Below, one piece after another: positions 33,893 through 44,150 of a stretch of 64,000 bases of DNA; the first letter of the stretch is position 1; each line of letters starts with the position of its first letter. The position numbers were made by a program, and so were the translations under genes. The notes below the pieces were generated by a model. It saw nothing but the letters and a program-made list of their open reading frames with translations. It was not told the origin of the DNA and ran no database searches. This DNA comes from Oceanicola sp. D3 (GTDB lineage: Bacteria > Pseudomonadota > Alphaproteobacteria > Rhodobacterales > Rhodobacteraceae): positions 744,001-808,000 of the forward strand of contig NZ_CP040932.1 of assembly GCF_006351965.1 (NCBI RefSeq), given 5' to 3'.

Positions 33893-34470
33893 TGCGCTGG
33901 CTCGCGCTCCTGCTGCTCGCCAGCCCCGCCATGGCCGATCCGGTCGGCATCACGCCCGACGTGATGTCGGTGACGGTGCAAACCCCCTCCGGCCCCGTCG
34001 AGATCGCCCGCGAGCAGGACAATGCCGCCGTGATCGAAGGCGACTTCGCGCAAATCGCCCGCCCGTGCCCCAACTTCTGCATCCAGCCCATGGTGCCCGC
34101 CCCCGGCGTCACCCCCATCGGCGAGCTGGAGCTTCTGGCGTTTCTGCAAGACCCGGAGGCCGTGGTGATCGACGGCCGCATCCGCCCCGAGTTCGAGGCC
34201 GGCACCATCCCCGGCGCCGTCTCCGTGCCCTACACCGAGGCCGCCGACCGGCTGGGCGAACTGGGCTGCGAGCCCGATTTCGAGGGCTGGATCTGCGAAG
34301 GCACCCACCCGAAGGTCGCCCTCTTCTGCAACGGCCCCTGGTGCGGCCAAAGCCCCAAGGCAGCGCGCCGGATGATCGAGGCGGGCTACCCGGCAGAGCT
34401 GATCCACTACTACCGTGGCGGCATGCAGATGTGGCGGATGCTCGGCCTGACTGTGGTGCCCGGCACCTAG
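33892..34470 (+). CDS. Periplasmic rhodanese-domain protein
   Basis: A 192-residue exported protein: signal peptide MRWLALLLLASPAMA with cleavage near residue 15, then a rhodanese domain with the FLQDPEAVVIDGRIRPEFEAGTIPGAVSVPY substrate-side segment and the active-site loop LFCNGPWCGQSPKAAR with the catalytic Cys in CNGPWC. It would transfer sulfane sulfur in the periplasm, fitting a sulfur-oxidising organism. The start ATG overlaps the monooxygenase stop codon (TGATG), so the pair is translationally coupled. Confidence 0.85.
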   Translation: MRWLALLLLASPAMADPVGITPDVMSVTVQTPSGPVEIAREQDNAAVIEGDFAQIARPCPNFCIQPMVPAPGVTPIGELELLAFLQDPEAVVIDGRIRPEFEAGTIPGAVSVPYTEAADRLGELGCEPDFEGWICEGTHPKVALFCNGPWCGQSPKAARRMIEAGYPAELIHYYRGGMQMWRMLGLTVVPGT

Positions 34471-34554
34471 GGCGGGGCGCTCTGCCGCAGCCTCTTAAAA
34501 CCGGCAGCCCCGGCCCCTACCTGTCCCCAAACGCAATTCGCGAAAGGACAGCCC

Positions 34555-34854
34555 ATGAACTGCCCCCACTGCAACATCCCCCTCTCCATGGCCGACCGCA
34601 CCGGAATAGAGATCGACTTCTGCCCCCAATGCCGCGGCATCTGGCTGGACCGGGGAGAGCTGGACAAGATCATTGAGCGGGCGAGCCAACCGTTAGGCCC
34701 CAATCGCCCCACCCGCTATGACGAGGGCGCGGTGCGCTCAGGCGACGACGGCTACCGGCGCTACGGGAAGAGCTACAAGAGCGGGGAGAAGTATTACGGC
34801 AAGAAGCGCAAGGGCGGAGTGCGGCGCGTGCTAGATGAAATATTCGACTTCTAG
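34555..34854 (+). CDS. zf-TFIIB domain protein
   Basis: A 99-residue protein. The N-terminal zinc ribbon has two CxxC pairs (MNCPHCNIPL and DFCPQCRGIWLDRGEL), the zf-TFIIB family pattern. The C-terminal half is basic and rich in Gly, Tyr and Lys, perhaps nucleic-acid-binding. Function unknown. The TAG stop at 34852-34854 is followed without a gap by a REP element. Confidence 0.82.
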   Translation: MNCPHCNIPLSMADRTGIEIDFCPQCRGIWLDRGELDKIIERASQPLGPNRPTRYDEGAVRSGDDGYRRYGKSYKSGEKYYGKKRKGGVRRVLDEIFDF

Positions 34855-34877
34855 GTAGGGTGGGCAATCTGCCCACC
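34855..34877 (+). repeat. REP element abutting the zf-TFIIB stop codon
   Basis: GTAG then GGTGGGCA, loop ATC, TGCCCACC, an eight-base perfect stem. It starts on the base after the stop codon of the zf-TFIIB gene and lies 51 bases upstream of the RAYT start. Confidence 0.8.
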
Positions 34878-34927
34878 TTCCAAAGCCCCTTCAGGATCCG
34901 TTAACCAAGTCGCGGCAATATCGGCCC

Positions 34928-35452
34928 ATGTCGAACTATCGCCGCATCCGCCAGCGCGCGGGAACCTACTTCTTTACCGTCAAGATCGCGGCACCGGGTT
35001 CCCGGTTGTTGACGGAGCATGTCGACATTCTCCGCCGTGCCTATGCCGCAACCCACGCGGATGCACCTTTCCGGAGCGATGCCATCGTCATCCTGCCCGA
35101 CCATATCCACGCCGTCTGGACCTTACCGGAAGGAGACAGCGACTATTCGGAGCGCTGGCGTCGGATCAAGGGCCGTTTCACGCATTGGATCGGTCAGAAA
35201 AGGGCGCGATCGCTTAGCAAGGAAATCAAGCGCGAGGCGGGAATCTGGCAGCGCCGCTTTTGGGAACACACGATCCGCAACGAAGAGGACTACAGCCGGC
35301 ACCTCGCCTACTGCTGGGGCAATCCAGTGAAACACGGCTTGGTGGAGCGGGCTACGGATTGGAAACTGTCCTCAATCCATCGGGATATCCGCCTTGGCCG
35401 CGTCGATCCCGAATGGTCCGGACGCGTCGAACTCGGAGACTACGGCGAGTAG
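34928..35452 (+). CDS. REP-associated tyrosine transposase (RAYT), second copy
   Basis: A 174-residue Y1 transposase with HUH motif LPDHIHAV (His59, His61) and catalytic Tyr128 in HLAYCWGNPVKHGLV; it is intact. REP elements of identical form flank it on the left (34855) and on the right in direct (35449) and inverted (35495) orientation, the REPtron arrangement. The TAG stop is inside the GTAG of the right REP. The ATG at 34928 is weakly placed: no clear ribosome binding site. RAYT1 at 17465 is a different sequence type. Confidence 0.92.
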   Translation: MSNYRRIRQRAGTYFFTVKIAAPGSRLLTEHVDILRRAYAATHADAPFRSDAIVILPDHIHAVWTLPEGDSDYSERWRRIKGRFTHWIGQKRARSLSKEIKREAGIWQRRFWEHTIRNEEDYSRHLAYCWGNPVKHGLVERATDWKLSSIHRDIRLGRVDPEWSGRVELGDYGE

Positions 35453-35471
35453 GGTGGGCAATCTGCCCACC
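35449..35471 (+). repeat. REP element overlapping the RAYT stop codon
   Basis: GTAG (TAG is the RAYT stop), GGTGGGCA, ATC, TGCCCACC, identical to the 34855 copy. Confidence 0.85.
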
Positions 35472-35494
35472 ACCCGTCTTGCGGCACCCCGGAA

Positions 35495-35517
35495 GGTGGG
35501 CAAATTGCCCACCCTAC
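35495..35517 (-). repeat. Inverted REP element facing the 35449 copy
   Basis: On the minus strand it reads GTAG, GGTGGGCA, ATT, TGCCCACC. With the 35449 copy it makes a BIME-like head-to-head pair with 23 bases between. Confidence 0.82.
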
Positions 35518-35555
35518 GACCACCACTCAGCCAATCCGTGCGACGCTCGTTCAAG

Positions 35556-35804
35556 TCAGCTCCACCAATTGATCGCGTGGGTCTTGGCATCTTGAAGCGT
35601 TTGGGCGCGGGTATGGCCGGAACCTGCGTAATACGGATGACCTCCCGAGTTTCTTGTGGTGTGGGAGTGCCTAGTGTGGAACCAAGCTGACCCGTCAGGA
35701 TCAACCATCTCCACAATGATGGATTCAACTCGGTATTTCTCTCGAGACTCGGCAACTTCAATCGTAGCGCTCAGGACCAGCGCCTTGCGTTCGGTGAGAT
35801 TCAT
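35556..35804 (-). CDS. Small protein of unknown function
   Basis: An 82-residue protein: MNLTERKALVLSATIEVAESREKYRVESIIVEMVDPDGSAWFHTRHSH followed by a Gly/His/Tyr-rich stretch and TRAQTLQDAKTHAINWWS. I do not recognise the family. AAGGAG lies seven bases before the ATG at 35804, which supports expression. It lies between the REP cluster and uvrB. Confidence 0.55.
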   Translation of the reverse strand: MNLTERKALVLSATIEVAESREKYRVESIIVEMVDPDGSAWFHTRHSHTTRNSGGHPYYAGSGHTRAQTLQDAKTHAINWWS

Positions 35805-35892
35805 CTGTGTCTCCTTTCTTGAAATAGACACAGGCAGTCTCGGAGCAAGGTCGGCTTTCTCGCAATGCACCAGAACTAGACACCCTGAGGCG

Positions 35893-38100
<2,208 letters not shown>

Positions 38101-38195
38101 GGGCAGGCTCCTTCATCAGGTCTAAGTTGTGCCATCACCGCCCGGTGTAAAGACCCATGCTGACAACGAACTGTCAGGAGCCGTCAGGAACCGCC

Positions 38196-38564
38196 ATGCC
38201 TTATCGCCCCTTCGCTTTGCTCATCTCGGCCTGTTTTGCCGGAATGGGGCTGTGCCTGCTGGTCACGCCGGGCCTGTTCGTCCTGGTCTTCGACCTGCCT
38301 GCGGAGCCGGGGGCGGCGGTGATGGCGCACCGGGCCGGGGTCGTCTACCTCGGGGTCGCGGGGTTTGCCGCGCTCTCTGCCGGGGCACAGGGGCGGGCAG
38401 AGCAACGGGTGCTGCCGCTCTGCGTGATCGGTATCATGCTGGCGATGGCGGCGCTCGGCGTGGTGGAGGTGCTGCGCGGGGCGGCAGGTCTGCGGCTGCT
38501 GCTGGGCGTGGCGGCAGAGCTGCTGCTGGCTGGCATAGCCCTGTCAGCGCTGCGGCGGGCCTGA
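38196..38564 (+). CDS. Small hydrophobic membrane protein
   Basis: A 122-residue protein with four predicted membrane helices (ALLISACFAGMGLCLLVTPGLFVLVF at the start, then VVYLGVAGFAALSAG, VIGIMLAMAALGVVEVL and LGVAAELLLAGIALSAL). Starts at ATG 38196 (MPYRPFAL) with CAGGA upstream; an in-frame ATG further up has none. It is divergent from uvrB. Function unknown. Confidence 0.65.
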   Translation: MPYRPFALLISACFAGMGLCLLVTPGLFVLVFDLPAEPGAAVMAHRAGVVYLGVAGFAALSAGAQGRAEQRVLPLCVIGIMLAMAALGVVEVLRGAAGLRLLLGVAAELLLAGIALSALRRA

Positions 38565-38666
38565 GCCGGGGCAGGGGGCAGAAGGCAGGATTTTCAACGC
38601 ATCGCCCTTGCGCCGAGCCCCCCTTTTGCCACATATATCAACCGCATCAGCCAGGAGACCTGCCAC

Positions 38667-38978
38667 ATGCGCGCCCGCATCTACCAGCCCGCCCGCAACG
38701 CCATGCAATCCGGCACCGCCAAAACCAAGGGCTGGGTGCTCGATTATGGCCCCTCCGAAAGCCGCGAGCTTGATCCCCTCATGGGCTGGACGGGCTCGGG
38801 CGACACCCAAGCACAGGTGCGGCTGCGGTTTTCCTCCAAGGAGGAGGCACTGGACTATGCCAAGGAGCATGGCATCGACGCGGTGGTGACAGAGCCGCAA
38901 AAGCGCAAGCCCAACATCCGCCCCGGCGGCTACGGCGAAAACTTCTCTACCTCCCGCCGCGAGCCTTGGTCGCACTGA
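38667..38978 (+). CDS. ETC complex I subunit, NDUFS4-like
   Basis: A 103-residue protein of the NDUFS4/AQDQ family: [60 protein letters not shown], and a C-terminus [21 protein letters not shown]. It is the alphaproteobacterial homolog of an accessory subunit of respiratory complex I and is found as an isolated gene in this group. GGAGA lies eight bases before the ATG. Confidence 0.93.
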   Translation: MRARIYQPARNAMQSGTAKTKGWVLDYGPSESRELDPLMGWTGSGDTQAQVRLRFSSKEEALDYAKEHGIDAVVTEPQKRKPNIRPGGYGENFSTSRREPWSH

Positions 38979-38986
38979 GGTTTTGT

Positions 38987-39053
38987 AAATCGGGGCAAAG
39001 TTGTCTCGGAATCGGGTTGAAGATTCCGCGAAGCCCCAGATTTAGATATTTTT
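38987..39053 (+). ncRNA. Structured non-coding stretch, candidate small RNA or regulatory leader
   Basis: AAATCGGGGC (38987-38996) pairs with GCCCC-A-GATTT (39033-39043) with one bulged A. Inside it GGAATC (39008-39013) pairs with GATTCC (39022-39027) around an eight-base loop. A T-run (39049-39053) follows. This makes a nested stem-loop with a terminator-like end, in a gap without any reasonable ORF. It could be a small RNA, a 3' structure of the NDUFS4-like gene, or a leader for the MYG1-like gene. Not matched to a known class. Confidence 0.45.
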
Positions 39054-39120
39054 GAGCGCGGCGCACAACATTTTGGCGCGCTTCACATCGCCGCCGCCCC
39101 CCCCGAAAACGACTTCCTCA

Positions 39121-39147
39121 GGGCGACCCAACCGGTCGCCCGTTTTA
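39121..39147 (+). terminator. Intrinsic-terminator-like hairpin in front of the MYG1-like gene
   Basis: GGGCGACC (39121-39128) pairs with GGTCGCCC (39134-39141) around CAACC and is followed by GTTTTAT. It lies 27 bases before the MYG1-like gene, so it could end upstream transcription or act as an attenuator. Confidence 0.65.
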
Positions 39148-39173
39148 TATCCAGACCTGCCAGAGTGCCCATC

Positions 39174-40109
39174 ATGATCATTACCCATCTCGTCACTCAC
39201 AATGGCGGTTTTCACGCGGATGAACTTCTATCCTCGGTCATCCTGACCCGCCTGTATCCGCAGGCCGATGTGGTGCGTACCCGTGACGCCGCATGGATCA
39301 CCCCGGGTGAGGGCAAGATCATCTATGATGTGGGGCGCGACTATAACGCCGAGGCGGGCATCTTTGACCACCACCAGCGCCCCAATCCTCTGCGTGAGGA
39401 CGAACAACCCTACAGTTCCTTCGGTCTGATCTGGAAACATTACGGCCTTGATTACCTGCGCGCTTTGGCGATCCCCGAGGCCGATCTGGAAGACATCCAC
39501 GCCAGCTTTGAGCAGAGCTTTGTCCTGCCCATCGATCTGATGGACAATGGCGCGATGAACCCTTCGGTCGCAGGCCCGCTGACGCCTTTGACCCTCTCGG
39601 TCCTGTTGGAAAGCCTGAAGCCCGTCTTCGACAACCGCAGCTCTGACGCGGACGATAAAGCCTTCGCGGAGGCGCTGCCGATCGCGCGGGCGTTTGTCGA
39701 GGCGTCGATTGTTAAGAAAGCCGCCAAGCGTCGTGCCGAGGCCATCGTCAGCAAGGCGATCCACGATGCTGGCACCTCGCGCATTCTGGAATTGCCCATG
39801 GGCATGCCCTTCCGTTCGGCCATTGAGTCAAGTGGCGCGGACCATCTGCTGTTTGTGTTGACCCCCCGTGACACTGATTGGTCCATCGGCGGTATTCGCG
39901 TCAGCGGTGACAGCTTTGAACAACGCGCCGATCTGCCCGCCGCATGGGCTGGCCTGACAGACGAGGCACTGGAAGACGCCAGCGGCGTCAAAGGCGCAAA
40001 GTTCTGTCACAACGGACGGTTCATCGCGGTTGCCAGCAGCCGTGAGGCAGCCCTGAAGATGGCCACACTGGCCGTCGAAGAGGCTGAGCGCACAGGCCCC
40101 ACAGCCTGA
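39174..40109 (+). CDS. MYG1-family (UPF0160) metal-dependent protein hydrolase-like
   Basis: A 311-residue MYG1 protein, with THNGGFHADELLSSVILTRLYP at the start, YDVGRDYNAEAGIFDHHQ in the DHH-like metal site (DHHQ), and SSGADHLLFVLTPRDTDWSIGGIRV near the end. Eukaryotic MYG1 is a 3'-5' RNA exonuclease of nuclei and mitochondria; bacterial homologs have unknown roles. An ATG at 39174 is preferred over a GTG at 39165. Codon use here has more A/T at third positions than in neighbours, consistent with transfer. Confidence 0.88.
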   Translation: MIITHLVTHNGGFHADELLSSVILTRLYPQADVVRTRDAAWITPGEGKIIYDVGRDYNAEAGIFDHHQRPNPLREDEQPYSSFGLIWKHYGLDYLRALAIPEADLEDIHASFEQSFVLPIDLMDNGAMNPSVAGPLTPLTLSVLLESLKPVFDNRSSDADDKAFAEALPIARAFVEASIVKKAAKRRAEAIVSKAIHDAGTSRILELPMGMPFRSAIESSGADHLLFVLTPRDTDWSIGGIRVSGDSFEQRADLPAAWAGLTDEALEDASGVKGAKFCHNGRFIAVASSREAALKMATLAVEEAERTGPTA

Positions 40110-40124
40110 TCTCACGGAGGCACG

Positions 40125-40757
40125 ATGGATTTCCTGCTGAACGGAGACGAAACGGGGCGCACCACGATCCTGCTGGCCCATGGCGCTGGCGCAGCGATGG
40201 ACACCCCTTGGATGAATAGGGTTGCCGAAGGGTTGGCGGCCCAAGGCTTCCGCCTCGCCCGCTTCGAGTTCAGCTACATGTCCGCCCGTCGCTCTGGCGG
40301 CTCTAAGCGGCCACCAGCAAAGGCCGACACCTACGCGCCAGAATTCCTTGCCGCCATTGATGCGCTTGCCTGCGATGGTCCGTTGATCATTGGCGGGAAA
40401 AGCATGGGCGGCCGCGTGGCCAGCCTGATCGCTCAGGAGCTTTATGACGCGGGGCGGATCAAAGGTCTGCTGTGCCTAGGCTTCCCTTTCCACCCGCCGA
40501 AGAAGCCCGGCAATCGGCGTGGTGAAAACCTTGCCGACATCACCTGTCCAACCCTCATCTGCCAAGGCACACGCGATCCTTTCGGCACGCGGGAAGAGGT
40601 GCAGGATTACGACCTGTCCAATGCCGTGACGCTGCACTGGCTGGAAGATGGCGATCACGACCTGAAGCCCCGTAAACGCGTGACTGGCAAGACGCTTGAG
40701 GACCACCTCCTTGAGACCGCTGAGCAAACCAAGGTTTGGGTAAATTCCTGCTGCTGA
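40125..40757 (+). CDS. Alpha/beta-hydrolase-fold protein (Tex30/KANL3-like)
   Basis: A 210-residue hydrolase with the oxyanion turn LLAHGAGAAMDTPWM near residue 18, nucleophile elbow GGKSMGGRVAS near residue 92 (Ser of KSMGG), and ICQGTRDPFGTREEV with the acidic member near residue 145; the His is in DGDHDLKPRK. GGAGG lies before the ATG. It is 15 bases after the MYG1-like gene, so the two are an operon. The last few residues (VNSCC) run toward the insertion sequence and may be altered by it. Confidence 0.85.
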   Translation: MDFLLNGDETGRTTILLAHGAGAAMDTPWMNRVAEGLAAQGFRLARFEFSYMSARRSGGSKRPPAKADTYAPEFLAAIDALACDGPLIIGGKSMGGRVASLIAQELYDAGRIKGLLCLGFPFHPPKKPGNRRGENLADITCPTLICQGTRDPFGTREEVQDYDLSNAVTLHWLEDGDHDLKPRKRVTGKTLEDHLLETAEQTKVWVNSCC

Positions 40758-40812
40758 TTGGCTTCGTCAGTATGCGGCTGGAGAAATCCAGGTGGCAGGT
40801 TTCGGCCGATAC

Positions 40813-42337
40813 TGTGGAAAAACACCCGTTCGCGAGCGCAGAATCCTGGCATCCGAAAGCGGCGCGAGCGCCTTTCCCGTCAGGCTGTCCGCACTTGCTG
40901 CGGTGCAGGAAGTATCCTGGCCAGTTTCCTGAGGTTCTGGGCGGTGGCGGCGAGGAGGAATTCGTCATTTGCTCCGCATGGACCACGTAATCGGAGCCTG
41001 TTCAGGCCGAGGATGCGTTTGAGGTGAGCGAATAGCATTTCGACCTTCTTCCTCAGCTTCATCGAGATCGCGTATTGCTCGGTTTTCGCAATGTCGCGGG
41101 CAACCTGGCGGGCGTCTTCGTGTTCCTCGCGGGTGATCGACCGGAAGTCCATGTTGGGGCAGCAACGCGACTTCGAGGGGCAGGCCTGGCAGGTGTGCTT
41201 CAGGCACCGGTATTTGGCGACGCCCTTGCCGGTCGGCCCGCGGTTCGGATCGGAGTAGTTCCGGCGGAATTGCTTCAGCTCGTGGCCTTCGGGGCAGATG
41301 TATTGATTGTTCTCGGCATCCCACTCGAAGTCGGCCCGGGTCCAGGTCCCGTCGCTGCGCCCCGACTTGTCGAAGACAGGGATGTGCGGGGCAATTTTGC
41401 GGTCAACCAGCCATCCTAACATCGGCGCGGTGCCATAGGCCGTGTCCGCGATCAGGCGCTCTGGGTGCAAGTCGAACTTGGCCTTCACCCGCTCAAGCAT
41501 GGTCTTCGTCGATCCGACCTCGGCTTGACGGATCGACCTCGTGGCCTCCACGTCCACAATCACGCCATGGTCCGTATCGATCAGGTAATTGTCGGAATAG
41601 CTGAAGAACGCCGGACCTTTACGGGCGGCCGTCCACTGGCTGGCCGGGTCGGAATGCGAGGTAAACTTGGGCTGCACCTCGCTGGCCGCGCCAAAGGCGG
41701 CTTCGTCCAGCGTCTCCAGATACTCACGGACGGCCCGGCGCGCGTCGGCAGGGTCGATCTGCCTGGCGTCCCAATCCTCTTTCGGCGTCGAGTTCTGCTT
41801 GTTGGCATCCGCTTCGATCAGACTTGCGTCGACCGCCATGCGCTGCCCGCTGACCAGGCCCTCAGCGATGCACCGTGCGACCGTCACCTCGAACAGATGG
41901 CGCAGCAACTCGCTGTCCCGGAACCGGCCGTGTCTGTTCTTGGAAAATGTCGAGTGATCGGGAACCCGGTCGGCGAGATCGAGGCGGCAAAACCAGCGAT
42001 ATGCCAGGTTCAGATGCACCTCTTCACACAGCCGCCGCTCCGACCGAATGCCGAAGCAATAGCCGACCAGCAGCATGCGGATCAGCAACTCGGGATCGAC
42101 CGAGGGGCGGCCAGTGTGGCTGTAGAAATCTGCAAGATGGGCGCGGATGCTGCTCAGGTCGACAAAGCGGTCGATGGATCGAAGCAAGTGGTCTTGCGGG
42201 ACGTGATCATCAAGCGAGAACTCGTAGAACAACGCCGGTTGCGCCTCCTGCCGCGGTCCCATCATCGCCGATCCTCCCACCCATTGCAGGAATTGAATCA
42301 GCCAGAAGCCCCCCGATCAAGCGTGAGTTTTTCAACA
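40813..42337 (-). mobile_element. IS1182-family insertion sequence (boundaries approximate)
   Basis: The transposase gene at 40880 is bounded by a pair of short inverted ends. The left end reads TGTGGAAAAACACCCG (from 40813). The right end, read on the minus strand, is TGTTGAAAAACTCACG (from 42337). Thirteen of sixteen positions match. The length of about 1.5 kb fits the family. I could not see a clean target-site duplication. Confidence 0.6.
40880..42265 (-). CDS. IS1182 family transposase
   Basis: A 461-residue DDE transposase. Conserved pieces are LYEFSLDDHVPQDHLLRSID-type start (here ALFYEFSLDDHVPQDHLLR), VDPELLIRMLLVGYCFGIRSERRLCEE, SGQRMAVDASLIEADANKQ, and a cysteine-rich segment (CQACPSKSRCCPNMDF) before the last Glu region (AKTEQYAISMKLRKKVEMLFAHLK). 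The frame is open throughout, so the element may be active. The ATG at 42265 has GGAGGATCGG upstream. Confidence 0.92.
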   Translation of the reverse strand: MMGPRQEAQPALFYEFSLDDHVPQDHLLRSIDRFVDLSSIRAHLADFYSHTGRPSVDPELLIRMLLVGYCFGIRSERRLCEEVHLNLAYRWFCRLDLADRVPDHSTFSKNRHGRFRDSELLRHLFEVTVARCIAEGLVSGQRMAVDASLIEADANKQNSTPKEDWDARQIDPADARRAVREYLETLDEAAFGAASEVQPKFTSHSDPASQWTAARKGPAFFSYSDNYLIDTDHGVIVDVEATRSIRQAEVGSTKTMLERVKAKFDLHPERLIADTAYGTAPMLGWLVDRKIAPHIPVFDKSGRSDGTWTRADFEWDAENNQYICPEGHELKQFRRNYSDPNRGPTGKGVAKYRCLKHTCQACPSKSRCCPNMDFRSITREEHEDARQVARDIAKTEQYAISMKLRKKVEMLFAHLKRILGLNRLRLRGPCGANDEFLLAATAQNLRKLARILPAPQQVRTA

Positions 42338-42528
42338 AAATAGGCCCAAAGGAGCCATTCAAGCAAAGACTCCTCCCTTGCAGCGTTTCGCATTAATCGA
42401 CTTCGCATTTGGCGCATTGGCGGTCAGACAACCCCATGGCCCGCTCGCCCGAATGCCGCACTTATGGTATTCCTCATCTCGATCGCTCGCATAAAGCGAC
42501 GTTTCATTTAGACTGATCGGAGGCAACG

Positions 42529-43416
42529 ATGGACAAGCTCTCCGTCATGAACGCCTTTCGCCGCATTGTAGACCGCGGAAGCTTTGCGCGTGCGGCGGAG
42601 GATCTCGGTGTTTCACCCGCCCTCCTCAGCCGCGAGATCAAGCTCTTGGAGGAGAGCCTGGGCACGGTATTGCTCACACGCACGACACGTTCCATGTCAC
42701 TCACCGATGCTGGCCAGCTCTTTTATGACGAGGCATCCGGCATCCTCGATGCTGTGTCCCAGGTCGAGACGCGTATCCGTGACGGTGCCGGGGCGATACG
42801 GGGCCATCTCAAGGTGAACGCTTCGAGCTCTTTCGGACAGACTGTCATTGCGCCGATCCTGCCGGGTTTCCTTGATGCCTATCCCGACCTGCGTCTGACG
42901 CTGTCGATGGATGACAGGGTGATCGACATGGTGGAGGGCGGCTTTGATGTTTCGATCCGGATCCGGGCGGCCATGCCGGATTCCGCGCTTGTGGCGCGCA
43001 AGCTGGGGACGATGCGGCAACAGGTCTTTGCCGCGCCGTCCTATCTGGACAAAGCCGGCGCTCCGGAAACGCCGCAGGACGTAGCCAAGCACCGTGTCAT
43101 CGGGTTCTTGCTGGCCGATCATCTCACCGCCTGGACCCTTCATGGTCCATCCGACACAGTGACCTTGGACCTTGATCCTTCCATCCGCGTCGGCAACAGC
43201 CTTGTCCTGCGCGATCTGTTGATCGCCGGCCAGGGCATCGGGACCTTGCCAGATTTCGTTTCAAGGGATGCGGTTGCGCGCGGCGAGCTGGTCCGCGTGT
43301 TGCCCGATTGGGAACTGCCCGCGCCGGAGATCTACGCGGTGACAGCCTCGCGCCTCGGCATGGATGCAAAGGTCTCGGCGTTTCTCGATCATCTGCGCGT
43401 CGCGCTGCGCCCCTGA
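42529..43416 (+). CDS. LysR-family transcriptional regulator
   Basis: A 295-residue LysR protein: winged helix MNAFRRIVDRGSFARAAEDLGVSPALLSREIKLLEESLGTVLLTRTTRSMSLTDAGQLFYDEA, then a substrate-binding domain (LKVNASSSFGQTVIAPILPGFLDAYPDLRLTLSMDDRVIDMVEGGFDVSIRI). Related regulators control quinone or aromatic stress responses. It stands 107 bases upstream of wrbA on the same strand and probably activates it. GGAGGCAACG precedes the ATG. The flanking IS element is 191 bases upstream. Confidence 0.92.
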   Translation: MDKLSVMNAFRRIVDRGSFARAAEDLGVSPALLSREIKLLEESLGTVLLTRTTRSMSLTDAGQLFYDEASGILDAVSQVETRIRDGAGAIRGHLKVNASSSFGQTVIAPILPGFLDAYPDLRLTLSMDDRVIDMVEGGFDVSIRIRAAMPDSALVARKLGTMRQQVFAAPSYLDKAGAPETPQDVAKHRVIGFLLADHLTAWTLHGPSDTVTLDLDPSIRVGNSLVLRDLLIAGQGIGTLPDFVSRDAVARGELVRVLPDWELPAPEIYAVTASRLGMDAKVSAFLDHLRVALRP

Positions 43417-43523
43417 CATTCTTCAACCCACGTAAAGAGTGAAGTCAAAGCGAGCCGGTTATTCCGGACCGCCGTATCCCCGATCTTCTCAGGTGACGAA
43501 ACACACACCCTAGAGAGGATCCC

Positions 43524-44150
43524 ATGACCCGTGTTCTTGTTCTTTACTATTCCAGCTACGGCCATGTCCGCACGCTCGCCGAGGCCGAGGCCGAAGGCGC
43601 CCGCTCGCTGCCGGGCACCCATGTCGATCTGCGCCGCGTACCCGAAACCGTCCCCGAGGAGATCCGGCAAAAGGCCGGATTCGCCGTGGACGAAACCCCC
43701 GTTGCATCTCCTGTGGATCTTGAAGGCTATGACGCCGTCATTTTCGGCACCCCGACGCTGTTCGGGATGATGGCAGGACAGATGAAGTCTTTCCTCGATC
43801 AGGCTGGCGGTCTGTGGGCGCGGAATGCGCTGGTCGGCAAGGTCGCAGCCGTCTTTACCTCTACTGGCTCGCAGCATGGTGGGCATGAGGCGACACTGCT
43901 GTCCACCCAGATCCCGCTGCAGCATTTCGGAATGCTAATCGCGGGCATGCCCTACACTTTTGCAGGTCAGAAGACGGGCGAGGAAATCGTAGGCGGCGCC
44001 CCCTATGGCGCGGGCACCATCGCCGGGGCCGACGGGTCACGCACACCATCCGAAACCGACCTTGCAGGCGCACGCTTCCAAGGTGCCCATGTCGCCCGGA
44101 TCGCTGCACGCCTTGCCGGGGCAGACTGGCAACAAGAAGAGGCCGCGTGA
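43524..44150 (+). CDS. wrbA: NAD(P)H:quinone oxidoreductase (WrbA)
   Basis: A 208-residue flavodoxin-fold quinone reductase. FMN is bound by [20 protein letters not shown] near the N-terminus and by [54 protein letters not shown] in the middle. It reduces quinones with two electrons and so avoids semiquinone stress. GAGAGGATC stands before the ATG. The stop overlaps the next gene (TGATG). Confidence 0.93.
   Translation: MTRVLVLYYSSYGHVRTLAEAEAEGARSLPGTHVDLRRVPETVPEEIRQKAGFAVDETPVASPVDLEGYDAVIFGTPTLFGMMAGQMKSFLDQAGGLWARNALVGKVAAVFTSTGSQHGGHEATLLSTQIPLQHFGMLIAGMPYTFAGQKTGEEIVGGAPYGAGTIAGADGSRTPSETDLAGARFQGAHVARIAARLAGADWQQEEAA

Noticed and set aside
34468-34500. GC-rich stem after the rhodanese stop as another REP
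   Set aside because: It starts CTAGGGC and lacks GTAG; the stem is poor, so it does not belong to the family.
34855-35517. CRISPR array
   Set aside because: The repeats are few, in both orientations, with hairpins and GTAG, and without regular spacers. They are REP elements, not CRISPR.
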